From assembly GCA_905181855.1 (NCBI GenBank), contig CAJIZE010000020.1:17725-81724 (forward strand): 64,000 nt of DNA, read 5' to 3'. The DNA is from an uncultured Flavobacteriales bacterium. GTDB lineage: Bacteria; Bacteroidota; Bacteroidia; Flavobacteriales_G; Salibacteraceae. The translations under genes were made by a program, and so were the position numbers. Below the pieces are notes generated by a model. It did not search any database. It saw nothing but the letters and a program-made list of their open reading frames with translations, and was not told where the DNA came from. Of this stretch, positions 48,700 through 58,521 are shown piece after piece (within the stretch, counting starts at the first letter, position 1; the number at the start of each line of letters is the position of its first letter).

Positions 48700-50808
48700 T
48701 TATGCTAGTTCTTTTTTACCTTTAATTTTTTCTATCACCGCTTTAGCTATATTATTAGGAGCATCATCAAATCTCTCAAACTCCATAGTAGAGCTGGCTC
48801 TACCAGAAGACATGGTTCTTAATGATGTTACGTATCCAAACATTTCTGAAAGCGGTACATTTCCTTTAACGATTTTCGCACCTGCTCTATCATCCATACC
48901 CGAAATAACACCTCTTCTACGGTTTAAATCAGCAACTATATCACCCATGTTTTCTTCAGGAGTTACCACTTCAATTTTCATTATAGGTTCCAAAAGAACT
49001 GGTTGTGCTTGTGGCATTCCATTTCTATAGGCCATTTTAGCGCAAATCTCAAAAGATAGAGCATCCGAATCCACAGCGTGGAAAGAACCATCATTTAATG
49101 TCACTTTAAGACTATCAACTTGATAACCTGCAAGAACACCATTTTTCATTGCTTCTTTAAAGCCCTTTTCAACTGAAGGTATAAATTCACGAGGAATATG
49201 CCCCCCTTTAATACTGTCTACAAATAAAAGACCTTGTTCTCCATCAGTTCTTGGCTCAATAACTACACTAATGTCGGCAAATTTACCACGACCACCTGAT
49301 TGTTTTTTATAAATTTCTCTATGGTCAATTGAGCCTTTTATTGTTTCTTTATAATTAACCTGTGGAGCTCCTTGATTACATTCTACTTTAAACTCACGTT
49401 TCAAACGATCAAGAATAATTTCAAGATGCAATTCACCCATTCCGCTCAATACAGTTTGACCTGAATCTTCGTCAGTATGAATTGTTAATGTTGGATCTTC
49501 TTCAGATAATTTAGCCAAGGCCATTCCCATTTTATCAACATCAACCTGAGTTTTTGGCTCAATTGCTATACCGATAACTGGTTCAGGGAAATCCATTGAT
49601 TCAAGAATAATTGGACTCTTCATATCACAAAGAGTATCTCCAGTTTTTATGTCCTTAAAGCCCACTAAAGCTCCAATATCACCAGCTGCTAATTCATCGA
49701 TCTGATTTTGCTTATTAGCATGCATCTGGAATATTCTAGAGATCCTTTCTTTCTTACCTGTTCTTGTGTTTAATATATAAGACCCTGAACTTAAAATTCC
49801 TGAATACGCTCTCGTAAAACACAACCGTCCTACAAATGGATCCGTTGCAATTTTAAATGCAAGCCCTGCAAAAGGCTCATCAGTAGAAGGTTTTCTAATA
49901 ATTTCTTCTTCGGTGTCTGGATGTGTTCCAACAATTCCTTCCTGATCTAATGGAGAAGGTAAAATCTCCATTACCATATCCAACATTGCTTGAACACCTT
50001 TGTTTTTAAAAGCGGAACCACACATCATCGGTACAATTTTCATTGCTATTGTGGCCTCACGTAATGCAGTTAATATTTCTCTCTCGCTGATTGACTCAGG
50101 ATTCTCAAAATACTTCTCCATTAATTTATCGTCAAAATCAGCTACAGCCTCAAGAAGTTTCTCTCTGTATTCAGTAGCTTCTTCTAACATATCTTCAGGA
50201 ATCGGTACTTCTTTAAAAGTCATTCCCATATCATCCTCATTCCAAACGATACCTCTAAAGTTTATTAAATCAACAACACCAATAAAAGTTTCTTCAGCAC
50301 CAATAGGCAATTGTAGAGCCACAGCTTCAGAGCCTAACATTTCTTTTACTTGCTTGCAAACATTTAAAAAATCAGCACCTTGTCTGTCCATTTTATTTAC
50401 AAACCCAATTCTAGAAACATTGTAGTTATCTGCCAGCCTCCAGTTAGTTTCAGATTGTGGCTCAACACCATCAACTGCACTAAATAGAAAAACTAAACCA
50501 TCAAGAACTCTTAATGATCTATTTACTTCAACTGTAAAATCAACGTGACCAGGAGTATCAATAATATTCACGTGATACTGTTGATTTCTATAATCCCAAT
50601 TCAAAGTAGTAGCAGCAGAAGTAATTGTAATTCCTCTTTCTTGCTCTTGAGCCATCCAATCCATTGTAGCAGCTCCATCATGAACTTCTCCAATCTTATG
50701 ACTTACACCACCGTAATATAGAATTCTTTCGGTAGTGGTGGTTTTTCCTGCATCAATATGAGCAGCAATACCAATATTTCTTGTGTATTTTAAATCTCTT
50801 TTCGCCAT
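48700..50808 (-). CDS. fusA: Elongation factor G
   Basis: The 702-residue GTPase moves tRNA and mRNA after peptide bond formation. G1 is [18 protein letters not shown]2 [14 protein letters not shown]3 [12 protein letters not shown] and G4 NKMD; domains IV and V follow with [13 protein letters not shown] and [19 protein letters not shown]. The GTPase residues and the full length indicate a normal translational EF-G. It is co-directional with rpsG (5 bases) and rpsJ. Confidence 0.98.
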   Translation of the reverse strand: MAKRDLKYTRNIGIAAHIDAGKTTTTERILYYGGVSHKIGEVHDGAATMDWMAQEQERGITITSAATTLNWDYRNQQYHVNIIDTPGHVDFTVEVNRSLRVLDGLVFLFSAVDGVEPQSETNWRLADNYNVSRIGFVNKMDRQGADFLNVCKQVKEMLGSEAVALQLPIGAEETFIGVVDLINFRGIVWNEDDMGMTFKEVPIPEDMLEEATEYREKLLEAVADFDDKLMEKYFENPESISEREILTALREATIAMKIVPMMCGSAFKNKGVQAMLDMVMEILPSPLDQEGIVGTHPDTEEEIIRKPSTDEPFAGLAFKIATDPFVGRLCFTRAYSGILSSGSYILNTRTGKKERISRIFQMHANKQNQIDELAAGDIGALVGFKDIKTGDTLCDMKSPIILESMDFPEPVIGIAIEPKTQVDVDKMGMALAKLSEEDPTLTIHTDEDSGQTVLSGMGELHLEIILDRLKREFKVECNQGAPQVNYKETIKGSIDHREIYKKQSGGRGKFADISVVIEPRTDGEQGLLFVDSIKGGHIPREFIPSVEKGFKEAMKNGVLAGYQVDSLKVTLNDGSFHAVDSDALSFEICAKMAYRNGMPQAQPVLLEPIMKIEVVTPEENMGDIVADLNRRRGVISGMDDRAGAKIVKGNVPLSEMFGYVTSLRTMSSGRASSTMEFERFDDAPNNIAKAVIEKIKGKKELA

Positions 50809-50813
50809 CTCAA

Positions 50814-51281
50814 TTAGATTCTGAAATGTGAAAAAGCCTTATTAGCCTCAGCCATTCTATGCGTATCTTCTTTCTTCTTGAAAGCAGCTCCCTCTTCTTT
50901 GGCACCAGCCATGATTTCTTCAGCTAACCTTAAAGCCATTGCCTTACCACTTCTCTTTCTAGCATAACTAATCATCCACTTCATTGCCATAGATGTTTTT
51001 CTACTTGAACGAACCTCAGTAGGAATCTGAAAAGTTGCCCCTCCAACACGCCTACTTCTAACCTCAACCTGTGGCGTCACATTAGTAAGCGCTTTCTTCC
51101 AAGTATCTAACCCGTTCTCACTTGTCTTATCTTCAACTATATCTAGGGCATCGTAAAATATTTTGTAAGAAGTACTTTTCTTACCTTGCAACATAAGATT
51201 ATTAACAAACTTTGTTACTAGCTCTTCACCAAACTTTGGGTCTGGCTCAGTTTTTCTAATTTTTGGTTTTACCTTTCTCAT
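50814..51281 (-). CDS. rpsG: 30S ribosomal protein S7
   Basis: The 155-residue protein has [33 protein letters not shown] and [24 protein letters not shown], the S7 signature. A primary binder of the 16S 3' domain. Seven bases after rpsL. Confidence 0.98.
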   Translation of the reverse strand: MRKVKPKIRKTEPDPKFGEELVTKFVNNLMLQGKKSTSYKIFYDALDIVEDKTSENGLDTWKKALTNVTPQVEVRSRRVGGATFQIPTEVRSSRKTSMAMKWMISYARKRSGKAMALRLAEEIMAGAKEEGAAFKKKEDTHRMAEANKAFSHFRI

Positions 51282-51288
51282 TGGTTAC

Positions 51289-51663
51289 TTATTTCTTCGG
51301 ACGTTTTGTTCCGTATTTTGATCTTCTTTGAGTTCTTCCTTCTACGCCTGCTGTATCTAATGCTCCACGAACAATATGATATCTAACACCTGGCAAATCT
51401 TTCACCCTACCGCCTCTGACTAAAACGATTGAATGTTCTTGTAGGTTATGACCTTCTCCTGGAATGTAAGCATTCACTTCTTTTCCATTGGTCAAACGAA
51501 CCCTTGCTACTTTCCTCATTGCTGAGTTAGGTTTCTTTGGTGTAGTGGTGTAAACTCTTACACATACGCCTCTTCTTTGAGGACAAGAATCTAAAGCTGC
51601 AGACTTACTTGACTGCGAGTTGCTTTGACGACCTTTTCTAATTAGTTGCTGTATTGTAGGCAT
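51289..51663 (-). CDS. rpsL: 30S ribosomal protein S12
   Basis: The 124-residue decoding-centre protein has [21 protein letters not shown] and [21 protein letters not shown]. The lysines whose change gives streptomycin resistance in other bacteria (in PKKPNS and GRVKDLPG) are the wild-type residues. First gene of the str-S10-spc-alpha run; a strong promoter lies 45-75 bases upstream. Confidence 0.98.
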   Translation of the reverse strand: MPTIQQLIRKGRQSNSQSSKSAALDSCPQRRGVCVRVYTTTPKKPNSAMRKVARVRLTNGKEVNAYIPGEGHNLQEHSIVLVRGGRVKDLPGVRYHIVRGALDTAGVEGRTQRRSKYGTKRPKK

Positions 51664-51689
51664 ACTATTTCTGTAATTTTTGCTTTTTA

Positions 51690-51703
51690 CCTTATTTTTA
51701 AGG
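51690..51703 (-). promoter_or_regulatory. Small hairpin in the rpsL leader
   Basis: CCTTA-N4-TAAGG, a 5-bp stem with a 4-base loop. It starts about five bases downstream of the -7 box, so it would sit at the very 5' end of the message. It may protect the end or be chance. Confidence 0.3.
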
Positions 51704-51707
51704 GCTG

Positions 51708-51737
51708 CAAAGGTACACGAATATTTAATCTACACAA
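51708..51737 (-). promoter_or_regulatory. Promoter of the str-S10-spc-alpha ribosomal cluster
   Basis: On the minus strand, TTG (51737-51735), a 19-base spacer and TACCTTTG (51715-51708). Both elements and spacing fit the Bacteroidota -33/-7 consensus well. It is the only clear promoter found for about 17 kb of genes. Confidence 0.75.
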
Positions 51738-51775
51738 TAGATATTCACATTATTTTTTTAATAACCAATAAGGGG

Positions 51776-51816
51776 GGCGAAACACCTCAAATCCATATAC
51801 TCTGAGGTCTTTCGTC
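51776..51816. repeat. Long inverted repeat between the divergent rpsL and uvrD promoters
   Basis: Arms 51776-51789 and 51803-51816 pair over 14 positions with one C-C mismatch and one G-T pair; the loop is 13 bases. No T-run follows and neither flanking gene ends here, so it is not a normal terminator. Role unknown. Confidence 0.5.
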
Positions 51817-51883
51817 ATTTGAATTGTTAAAAAATAATTACCTAAATCATTAAACTAATTAAGCCTACGGCTATTTTCGCGGC

Positions 51884-54145
51884 ATGGAGTTTTTAAATGA
51901 GTTAAACGATGCGCAACGAGAAGCTGTTCTTCATGTTAATGGACCAAACATGATAATTGCTGGAGCAGGCTCTGGTAAAACGCGAGTACTAACTTATAAA
52001 ATCGCCTACATGATAAGTCAAGGTATTGACCCTTTCAATATTCTTTCCCTTACTTTTACGAACAAGGCGGCTAGAGAAATGAAAGAGCGAGTAAGCTCTA
52101 AAATTGGCTCGGGAAATGCCAGAAATCTTTGGATGGGAACCTTTCATTCGGTTTTTGCTAAGATTTTAAGAATTGAACATTCCAAAATAGGATATCCTGC
52201 AAATTTCACCATTTACGACTCTGATGATTCTAAAAGTTTGATTAAAACCATTCTCAAGGAATTCAGCTTAGACCCAAAAATATACAAACCTAATCTTGTT
52301 TACAGCAGAATTTCATCAGCTAAAAACAACCTAATTAGCGCTGAGGCTTACGAAAAAAATACAACTATAGTTGGCGATGACGCTCGATCAAACAAACCAT
52401 TAATTTATAAGGTATACCAATCATATCAAAACAGATGCTTTGCAGCTGGAGCTATGGATTTTGATGATCTTTTATACAAAATGAACATTCTTCTTAGGGA
52501 TGACGCTCAAGCTTTGGTGAAATATCAAAGCAAATTCAAATATATTTTGGTAGATGAGTTTCAAGATACCAATTTTTCACAATTAACTATTCTTAAAAGG
52601 CTTGCTGCTAAGTTTGAAAATATTTGTGTGGTGGGTGATGATGCGCAAAGCATATACGCATTTCGTGGTGCGAATATTGAGAACATTTTAAATTTCAAAA
52701 AAATGTACACCGATACTGCAGTATATAAACTGGAACAAAATTACAGATCAACCCAATATATTGTTAATGCAGCAAACTCAATAATTAAACATAACTCAGA
52801 GCAACTCAAAAAAGAGGTTTGGACTAGTAACGTCGAAGGCGAAAAAATAAAAGTATTCAGAACCAATTCTGATAACGAAGAAGCTGCGGCAATTGCAAAT
52901 GAACTTTTCTCATTAGAAATGAGAAATCACAGTGGTTACGATTCTTATGCAATTCTATATAGAACGAATGCTCAATCAAGAGCACTTGAAGAAGCCTTAA
53001 GAAGATCTAATATTCCTTATCGAATATATGGTGGCCTATCCTTTTACCATAGAAAAGAAATAAAGGATTTACTTGCTTATTACAGGTTAGCGTTAAATCA
53101 AAAAGATGAAGAAGCCTTTAAACGAGCAGTAAACTACCCAGCTAGAGGAATAGGAAAGACCACAATAGATAAGATTTTATTAACCGCCGCTTCAAACAAT
53201 ATGAGTTTGTGGGAAGTAGTAACGAACTCCAACCTTAGAAATATTGGAATAGCAAATGCTACCATGAATAAGTTGCTAGGCTTCATAGAATTAATCCATT
53301 CTTTCAAAGCAATTGCTGAGAATTTAACTTCGTTTGAAGCAGGAGAAAAAATAGCGGCATCATCGGGATTGCTTAAAGAACTTTATTCCGACAAATCTGT
53401 TGAAGGGTTGAATCGATATGAGAACATTCAGGAGTTAATTTCAGGGCTCAAGGATTTTACTGAAAATCAAAAAGAACAAGGGCTAGACAACAAGTTAGCT
53501 GACTTCATGAACGATGTTGCCCTGTTGACAGATCAAGACAATGAATCGGATGATGATATTGTTAAGGTTACGTTAATGACCATACATGCATCCAAAGGAC
53601 TTGAGTTTCCTTATGTTTTTGTAGCAGGACTAGAGGAAAACCTTTTTCCTTCACAATTGTCTATTAACTCAAGATCAGACTTAGAAGAAGAAAGGCGACT
53701 TTTTTATGTAGCCATTACCAGGGCAATGAATAGGGCCTATTTAAGTTTTGCTCTTACCAGGTTTAAATGGGGGAACTTAAATCACTGCGAACCTTCAAGG
53801 TTTATTGAAGAGATTGATGCAAGATACCTTGACTATCCTGAAATGGAACTATTTAAATCCAAGCCTTCGATACCGAAAAAAACAATACCTTTAAAAAAGC
53901 CAACCGCAGCTTTCGACCCTCCAACTAGGTTAAAAAAAGTTAGTGATTCCCAAAAGGTATCAATCCATACTGATTCTGACAATTCAAAACTATTTGTTGG
54001 CGCAGAGGTTGAACATTTACGATTTGGGAAAGGAAAAATAACTAAACTTGAAGGCGTTTCTCCAAACAAAAAAGCAACGGTCGTTTTTAACAACATTGGA
54101 GAAAAACAACTTCTACTCAAATTTGCCAAGTTAAAACTTCTTTGA
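51884..54145 (+). CDS. UvrD/PcrA-type ATP-dependent DNA helicase
   Basis: The 753-residue superfamily 1A helicase unwinds DNA 3' to 5' in repair or replication. Motifs: Q motif NELNDAQREAVLHVNGP, Walker A AGAGSGKTRVLTYKIAYM, ILVDEFQDTN, CVVGDDAQSIYAFRGA, LEQNYRST, VTLMTIHASKGLEFPYVF and EEERRLFYVAITRAMNRAYLSF. The C-terminal ~55 residues (VGAEVEHLRFGKGKITKLEG) form the tudor-like domain that in PcrA contacts RNA polymerase. Diverges from the ribosomal cluster. Confidence 0.95.
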   Translation: MEFLNELNDAQREAVLHVNGPNMIIAGAGSGKTRVLTYKIAYMISQGIDPFNILSLTFTNKAAREMKERVSSKIGSGNARNLWMGTFHSVFAKILRIEHSKIGYPANFTIYDSDDSKSLIKTILKEFSLDPKIYKPNLVYSRISSAKNNLISAEAYEKNTTIVGDDARSNKPLIYKVYQSYQNRCFAAGAMDFDDLLYKMNILLRDDAQALVKYQSKFKYILVDEFQDTNFSQLTILKRLAAKFENICVVGDDAQSIYAFRGANIENILNFKKMYTDTAVYKLEQNYRSTQYIVNAANSIIKHNSEQLKKEVWTSNVEGEKIKVFRTNSDNEEAAAIANELFSLEMRNHSGYDSYAILYRTNAQSRALEEALRRSNIPYRIYGGLSFYHRKEIKDLLAYYRLALNQKDEEAFKRAVNYPARGIGKTTIDKILLTAASNNMSLWEVVTNSNLRNIGIANATMNKLLGFIELIHSFKAIAENLTSFEAGEKIAASSGLLKELYSDKSVEGLNRYENIQELISGLKDFTENQKEQGLDNKLADFMNDVALLTDQDNESDDDIVKVTLMTIHASKGLEFPYVFVAGLEENLFPSQLSINSRSDLEEERRLFYVAITRAMNRAYLSFALTRFKWGNLNHCEPSRFIEEIDARYLDYPEMELFKSKPSIPKKTIPLKKPTAAFDPPTRLKKVSDSQKVSIHTDSDNSKLFVGAEVEHLRFGKGKITKLEGVSPNKKATVVFNNIGEKQLLLKFAKLKLL

Positions 54146-54151
54146 AAAACC

Positions 54152-54159
54152 TATTTTTG
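54152..54159 (+). promoter_or_regulatory. -7 box upstream of the DUF4290 gene
   Basis: TATTTTTG matches TAnnTTTG fully and lies 23 bases before the ATG. No TTG at the ideal distance, so this is a partial promoter match. Confidence 0.4.
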
Positions 54160-54182
54160 GCGACTTAATACTATACAAACAA

Positions 54183-54809
54183 ATGATTTACAATTCTTCA
54201 CTAAAAAGCCTTCCATTACCAGAGTATGGCAGATCTATTCATGAAATGGTAGAGCATATCATTACCATAGAAGATAAAGACACCCGAAATTTGGCTGCCA
54301 AAACTTTGATTAAAATAATGGGAAACAAAAATCCTCACCTTAGAGATGTGGAGGATTTCACTCACAAACTTTGGGATCATTTGTATATTATGGCAGGTTA
54401 TGATATCGATTTTGAGTCGCCATATCCTAAACCGGTTCCGAAGGAAACAGATTTACCGGTAAGAGTTAGCTATGGTATAGTTTCAAAAATAAAATACAAG
54501 TATTACGGTAGCACTGTTTCTCAATTTATCAAAGAAGCTATAAAAATGGAAGAAGGCGAGAAAAAAGAAGCCTTTGTTGAGAATATAGCGAACCTAATGA
54601 AGAAATTCTATCTTAATTATAATAGAGATAGCGTTGAAGATGAGGTGATAAATAAACATTTAATTGATATTTCTGAAGGTCAATTAAAAATAAAACCTGA
54701 ATACAATATGGTTTCAACAGCAGAAATTCTCTTAAAAAGCAGGCATAAAAAAAGAAGTAACAATAGCAAACCTTCTAGAAAAAAGAAAAACTATCAAAAA
54801 CATAATTAA
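54183..54809 (+). CDS. DUF4290 family protein
   Basis: The 208-residue cytoplasmic protein is rich in helices and opens with SLPLPEYGRSIHEMVEHI. Conserved-looking blocks are NPHLRDVEDFTHKLWDHLYIMAGYDIDFESPYP and VSYGIVSKIKYKYYGS. The C-terminus is strongly basic (KSRHKKRSNNSKPSRKKKNYQKHN), which suggests nucleic-acid contact. From memory, DUF4290 members sit before murA in many Bacteroidota; function is unknown. The stop overlaps the murA start by one base (TAATG). Confidence 0.8.
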   Translation: MIYNSSLKSLPLPEYGRSIHEMVEHIITIEDKDTRNLAAKTLIKIMGNKNPHLRDVEDFTHKLWDHLYIMAGYDIDFESPYPKPVPKETDLPVRVSYGIVSKIKYKYYGSTVSQFIKEAIKMEEGEKKEAFVENIANLMKKFYLNYNRDSVEDEVINKHLIDISEGQLKIKPEYNMVSTAEILLKSRHKKRSNNSKPSRKKKNYQKHN

Positions 54810-56122
54810 TGGGGACTTTTGTAATTGAAGGAGGTCGCCAACTTTCAGGTGAAATAACTCCACAGGGAGCAAAAAATGAAGCACTTCAAATTTTATGTGC
54901 TGTTTTACTTACTCCAAAAAAGGTGACTCTTAAAAGAGTTCCAGATATTCTTGACATCAATAAGCTAATTGAGTTATTAAAAGCTCTTGGGGTAAAAATC
55001 ACTAAAATAGCTCCTGAAACATTTGAATTTGTTGCTGATAAAGTAAATATTGACTATTTAAATTCTGACGATTTCAAGAAAAAGGGCTCGGGGTTAAGAG
55101 GCTCAATAATGATAGTAGGTCCACTATTATCGAGGTTTGGGAAAGGGTATATACCAAAGCCAGGCGGGGATAAAATAGGCAGGAGAAGGCTTGATACTCA
55201 TTTTCATGGATTTGAAAAACTCGGAGCAACTTTTTCTTTTGATGCTCAAACTAATTTCTATAAGGCTGAAGCAAAAAGACTTAAAGGTTGCTACATTATG
55301 CTCGATGAAGCATCTGTAACTGGAACTGCAAATGTAATTATGGCTGCAGCACTTGCTGAAGGGAAAACCACTATTTACAATGCTGCCTGCGAGCCTTACA
55401 TTCAGCAATTGTGCAAAATGATCGTTTCTATGGGTGGAATAATAGACGGAATCGGCTCAAATATGCTCCATATCACAGGTGTAAATACTTTAGATGGCTG
55501 TGAACATTCAATGCTGCCTGATATGATTGAGGTTGGGAGCTTAATCGGCTTAGCAGCAATGACCGAATCTAGCATTACAATTAAAAATGCAGGCTATGAA
55601 CACCTTGGTGTTATACCCGACACTTTCAGAAAACTTGGCATTAAAATTGAACAAAGAGGAGAAGATATTTTTGTTCCTAAACAACAAAATTATGAAATCA
55701 ACAAGTTCATTGACGGGTCTATTTTAACTATTGCAGATGCTCCTTGGCCAGGGTTTACCCCTGACCTAATAAGTATACTATTGGTTATTGCAACCCAAGC
55801 TAAAGGAAGCGCTTTAATTCATCAAAAAATGTTTGAAAGCAGATTATTTTTTGTAGACAAATTAATCGATATGGGAGCCCAAATTATACTTTGTGATCCG
55901 CATAGAGCAACAGTTATTGGGCTAAACAAAGAATATCCATTGAAAGCAATTGAAATGACATCTCCTGATATTAGAGCTGGAGTATCTTTGCTAATTGCTG
56001 CTTTATCAGCTGAAGGAACTAGTGTGATTCATAATATTGAGCAAATTGACAGAGGATATCAATTTTTTGATAAAAGATTAAATGCCATTGGAGCAAACAT
56101 TAAAAGACTAAATACTAATTAA
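54809..56122 (+). CDS. murA: UDP-N-acetylglucosamine 1-carboxyvinyltransferase
   Basis: First committed enzyme of peptidoglycan synthesis. The 437-residue chain has GGRQLSGEITPQGAKNEALQILCAVLLT at the start and later DMIEVGSLIGLAAMTES, HLGVIPDTFRKLGIKI and TSPDIRAGVSLLIAALSAEGTS. In the active-site loop the usual Cys (PGGC) is Asp121 (KPGGDKIGRRRLD). Known from mycobacterial and chlamydial MurA and from engineered E. coli C115D: the Asp form is active but not alkylated by fosfomycin. It is coupled to the DUF4290 gene and followed two bases later by a thioredoxin gene. Confidence 0.96.
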   Translation: MGTFVIEGGRQLSGEITPQGAKNEALQILCAVLLTPKKVTLKRVPDILDINKLIELLKALGVKITKIAPETFEFVADKVNIDYLNSDDFKKKGSGLRGSIMIVGPLLSRFGKGYIPKPGGDKIGRRRLDTHFHGFEKLGATFSFDAQTNFYKAEAKRLKGCYIMLDEASVTGTANVIMAAALAEGKTTIYNAACEPYIQQLCKMIVSMGGIIDGIGSNMLHITGVNTLDGCEHSMLPDMIEVGSLIGLAAMTESSITIKNAGYEHLGVIPDTFRKLGIKIEQRGEDIFVPKQQNYEINKFIDGSILTIADAPWPGFTPDLISILLVIATQAKGSALIHQKMFESRLFFVDKLIDMGAQIILCDPHRATVIGLNKEYPLKAIEMTSPDIRAGVSLLIAALSAEGTSVIHNIEQIDRGYQFFDKRLNAIGANIKRLNTN

Positions 56123-56124
56123 TT

Positions 56125-56679
56125 ATGAAAAACTTTAGATTAACTACTAAAATTACAATTGGTACTTTCGCTTTACTAATGATGTTCAGTTTATTTCATT
56201 ACTCTGCTTCAGCTCAAGAAGCTGTTATAGGAACAGAAATCGGTAATTTAGCTCCTGAAATCAACCTTCTAAGTCCTGACGGAAATAAAATTCCTTTATC
56301 ATCTTTAAAAGGAAAATTGGTTCTTATTGACTTTTGGGCTTCATGGTGCGGACCATGCAGAAGAGAGAATCCTAACGTAGTTGCTGCTTATAAAAAATAC
56401 AGCAATGCAAAAATGAAAGACTCAAAGGGCTTTACGGTATATTCAGTTTCTTTAGATAGATCTAAAGACGCTTGGATTAATGCAATTAAACAAGATCAAC
56501 TAAGTTGGGGTTATCACGTAAGTGACTTGAAATTCTGGAATTCTGAAGCAGCAGCAGCATACAAGGTAACAGGTATACCAACCAACTTTTTAGTTGACAA
56601 AAACGGTATTATAATAGCAGCGAATTTACGGGGTGCTAAATTGCATCAAGTTTTAGATAAATACGTAGAAAAATTCTAA
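56125..56679 (+). CDS. TlpA-like thioredoxin-fold protein
   Basis: The 184-residue protein has a signal peptide or N-terminal anchor (ITIGTFALLMMFSLFHYSASAQ) and a TlpA/ResA-like domain: GNLAPEINLLSPDGNKIPLSSLKGKLVLIDFWASWCGPCRRENP, with redox-active CGPC and the cis-Pro region in TGIPTNFLVDKNGII. It probably works in the periplasm as a thiol-disulfide oxidoreductase. A strong terminator follows. Confidence 0.9.
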   Translation: MKNFRLTTKITIGTFALLMMFSLFHYSASAQEAVIGTEIGNLAPEINLLSPDGNKIPLSSLKGKLVLIDFWASWCGPCRRENPNVVAAYKKYSNAKMKDSKGFTVYSVSLDRSKDAWINAIKQDQLSWGYHVSDLKFWNSEAAAAYKVTGIPTNFLVDKNGIIIAANLRGAKLHQVLDKYVEKF

Positions 56680-56703
56680 GCTAAATTATAACAAAACAAT
56701 TTT

Positions 56704-56735
56704 AAAGATTTGTCGTAGCGACAAATCTTTTTTTA
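56704..56735 (+). terminator. Rho-independent terminator after the TlpA-like gene
   Basis: A perfect 12-bp stem (AAAGATTTGTCG with CGACAAATCTTT) and a TAG loop, followed by TTTTT. It ends the uvrD/DUF4290-murA-tlpA side before grpE. Confidence 0.9.
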
Positions 56736-56757
56736 TGCCATAATGTCAAATTATTTC

Positions 56758-56787
56758 AATTGGTTTGGCATTTGTAATGTACCAATT
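56758..56787. promoter_or_regulatory. Inverted repeat upstream of grpE
   Basis: AATTGGT-N16-ACCAATT, two perfect 7-base arms, just upstream of the grpE-dnaJ operon. It does not match CIRCE. It could bind a heat-shock regulator or be chance. Confidence 0.3.
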
Positions 56788-56802
56788 ATCAATTATAAGA
56801 CT

Positions 56803-57345
56803 ATGTCAACTGAACAAGAAAAAGAAATTACTGACGAAGAGATAACTATAGGTAACGAAGCTGCGGAAGAAATAAAAGAAGAAACTGCGGAAGAATCAAA
56901 TGAAGAAAAGCTTACTAAACAAGTGGATGAATTGAACAACAAATATATTAGGTTGTACTCTGAATTCGAGAACTTTAGGAGAAGAACTGCCAAAGAAAAG
57001 CTTGAAATAATAACCAATGCAAATAAAAATTTACTTGGAGATTTAATTCCTGTTGCAGATGATTTTGAGCGCGCTATAGCCGCGAACAAAAAAAGCGACA
57101 ACATAAAAGACATTAAAGAAGGCATGGAATTACTTAATAACAAGTTTTTCAATATCTTAAAGTCTAAAGGGTTAAAGGAAATGAACTCTCAAGGAAAAGA
57201 GTTTGATGTAGATGAGCATGAAGCGTTAACAAAAATCCCTGCTCCTTCAAAAAAATTACGAGGCAAAGTAGTTGATGTTATTGAAAAAGGTTATTACCTA
57301 AATGATAAAGTATTACGATTTGCAAAAGTTGTAGTAGGCGAATAA
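56803..57345 (+). CDS. grpE: Nucleotide exchange factor GrpE
   Basis: Releases ADP from DnaK. Start taken at ATG 56803 ([13 protein letters not shown]), 180 residues; ATG 56743 would add 20 unrelated residues and overlap the upstream inverted repeat. An acidic N-terminus is followed by a coiled coil ([34 protein letters not shown]) and the head domain ([41 protein letters not shown]). dnaJ follows seven bases later; dnaK is not in the window. Confidence 0.95.
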   Translation: MSTEQEKEITDEEITIGNEAAEEIKEETAEESNEEKLTKQVDELNNKYIRLYSEFENFRRRTAKEKLEIITNANKNLLGDLIPVADDFERAIAANKKSDNIKDIKEGMELLNNKFFNILKSKGLKEMNSQGKEFDVDEHEALTKIPAPSKKLRGKVVDVIEKGYYLNDKVLRFAKVVVGE

Positions 57346-57352
57346 AAAAATT

Positions 57353-58465
57353 ATGTCAAAAAGAGATTATTACGACGTATTAGGCGTTTCGAAAAGCGCT
57401 GCTAGCGATGAAATTAAAAAGGCTTACAGAAAAATAGCCATTAAATTTCATCCCGACAAAAATCCTGACAACAAGGAAGCTGAGGATAAATTTAAGGAAG
57501 CAGCTGAAGCATATGATGTTTTAAGTAATGCAACCAAAAAACAAAAATATGATCAATTTGGTCATGCTGGTGTTGGTGGGGCCGCCGGTGGTGGGTTTGG
57601 TGGCATGAACATGGATGACATTTTCAGCCAATTTGGCGATGTTTTTGGTGGAGCATTTGGTGGTGGTGGCTTTGGTCAACAACAAGGCAGAACTAGAGTT
57701 AGGAAAGGTTCTAATCTTAGAATCAAAGTAAAACTTACGCTCGAAGAAATCTCAAATGGTGTTACCAAAAAAATAAAACTCAATAAACTGGTAAATGTTG
57801 CCGGAGCAAAATTCAGCTCTTGCGCAACCTGTGGTGGATCGGGTTCAGTAACACGAATAGCTAATACTATTCTTGGACAAATGCAAACTTCTGCAACATG
57901 TCCAACTTGTGGCGGAGCAGGACAATCCCTATCTGGCAGACCATCTGGTTCAGACCAAAACGGACAAAAAAGAGAAGAAAGAGTCGAATCAATTGAAGTT
58001 CCTGCAGGTGTTGAAGAAGGAATGCAACTTTCAGTAAGAGGAAAAGGAAACGAAGGCCCTATGAATGGTGTAGCTGGAGATCTTATTGTACTTATTGAAG
58101 AACTTCCTCATGACGATTTTCAAAGAGAAGGTGGCAATTTACATTACGATTTATATTTAAACTTTGCTGATGCTGCACTTGGTGATTCAAAAGAAATCCC
58201 AACCCTTGATGGTAAAGCTAAAATCAAAATAGCTCCTGGCACTTCGGCGGGCAAAATTCTACGCCTTAAAGGCAAAGGCTTACCATCGGTAAATGCTTAT
58301 GGTAAGGGAGATCAACTCATCCATATCAATATCTGGACGCCTAAAAGCCTTTCTAGTAAAGAGCGTGAAATATTAATTGAATTAAAGGATTCTGAAAATT
58401 TCATTCCTAATCCTGACCATAATGAGAAAAGCTTTTTCTCTAGAATGAGAGAATATTTTTCTTAA
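57353..58465 (+). CDS. dnaJ: Chaperone DnaJ (one zinc centre missing)
   Basis: Co-chaperone that stimulates DnaK. The 370-residue chain has the J-domain (HPD at 33-35), a Gly/Phe-rich linker (~74-110), a cysteine region and the two C-terminal barrels. Only two CxxCxGxG repeats are present: C157/C160 and C183/C186. In alignment these are repeats 2 and 3, which together bind zinc centre II. Repeats 1 and 4, which bind centre I, are both lost ([13 protein letters not shown] and [12 protein letters not shown] at their places). From memory this shortened form is usual in flavobacteria. Confidence 0.95.
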   Translation: MSKRDYYDVLGVSKSAASDEIKKAYRKIAIKFHPDKNPDNKEAEDKFKEAAEAYDVLSNATKKQKYDQFGHAGVGGAAGGGFGGMNMDDIFSQFGDVFGGAFGGGGFGQQQGRTRVRKGSNLRIKVKLTLEEISNGVTKKIKLNKLVNVAGAKFSSCATCGGSGSVTRIANTILGQMQTSATCPTCGGAGQSLSGRPSGSDQNGQKREERVESIEVPAGVEEGMQLSVRGKGNEGPMNGVAGDLIVLIEELPHDDFQREGGNLHYDLYLNFADAALGDSKEIPTLDGKAKIKIAPGTSAGKILRLKGKGLPSVNAYGKGDQLIHINIWTPKSLSSKEREILIELKDSENFIPNPDHNEKSFFSRMREYFS

Positions 58466-58490
58466 TGTAGCATTTTTGATTATCGTAAAC

Positions 58491-58498
58491 TATTTTTG
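58491..58498 (+). promoter_or_regulatory. -7 box upstream of the ABC transporter operon
   Basis: TATTTTTG matches TAnnTTTG fully, 23 bases before the ATG of the ATPase gene. No TTG at the ideal distance. Confidence 0.4.
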
Positions 58499-58521
58499 AC
58501 ATTACTTCCTACATTTAGTTA

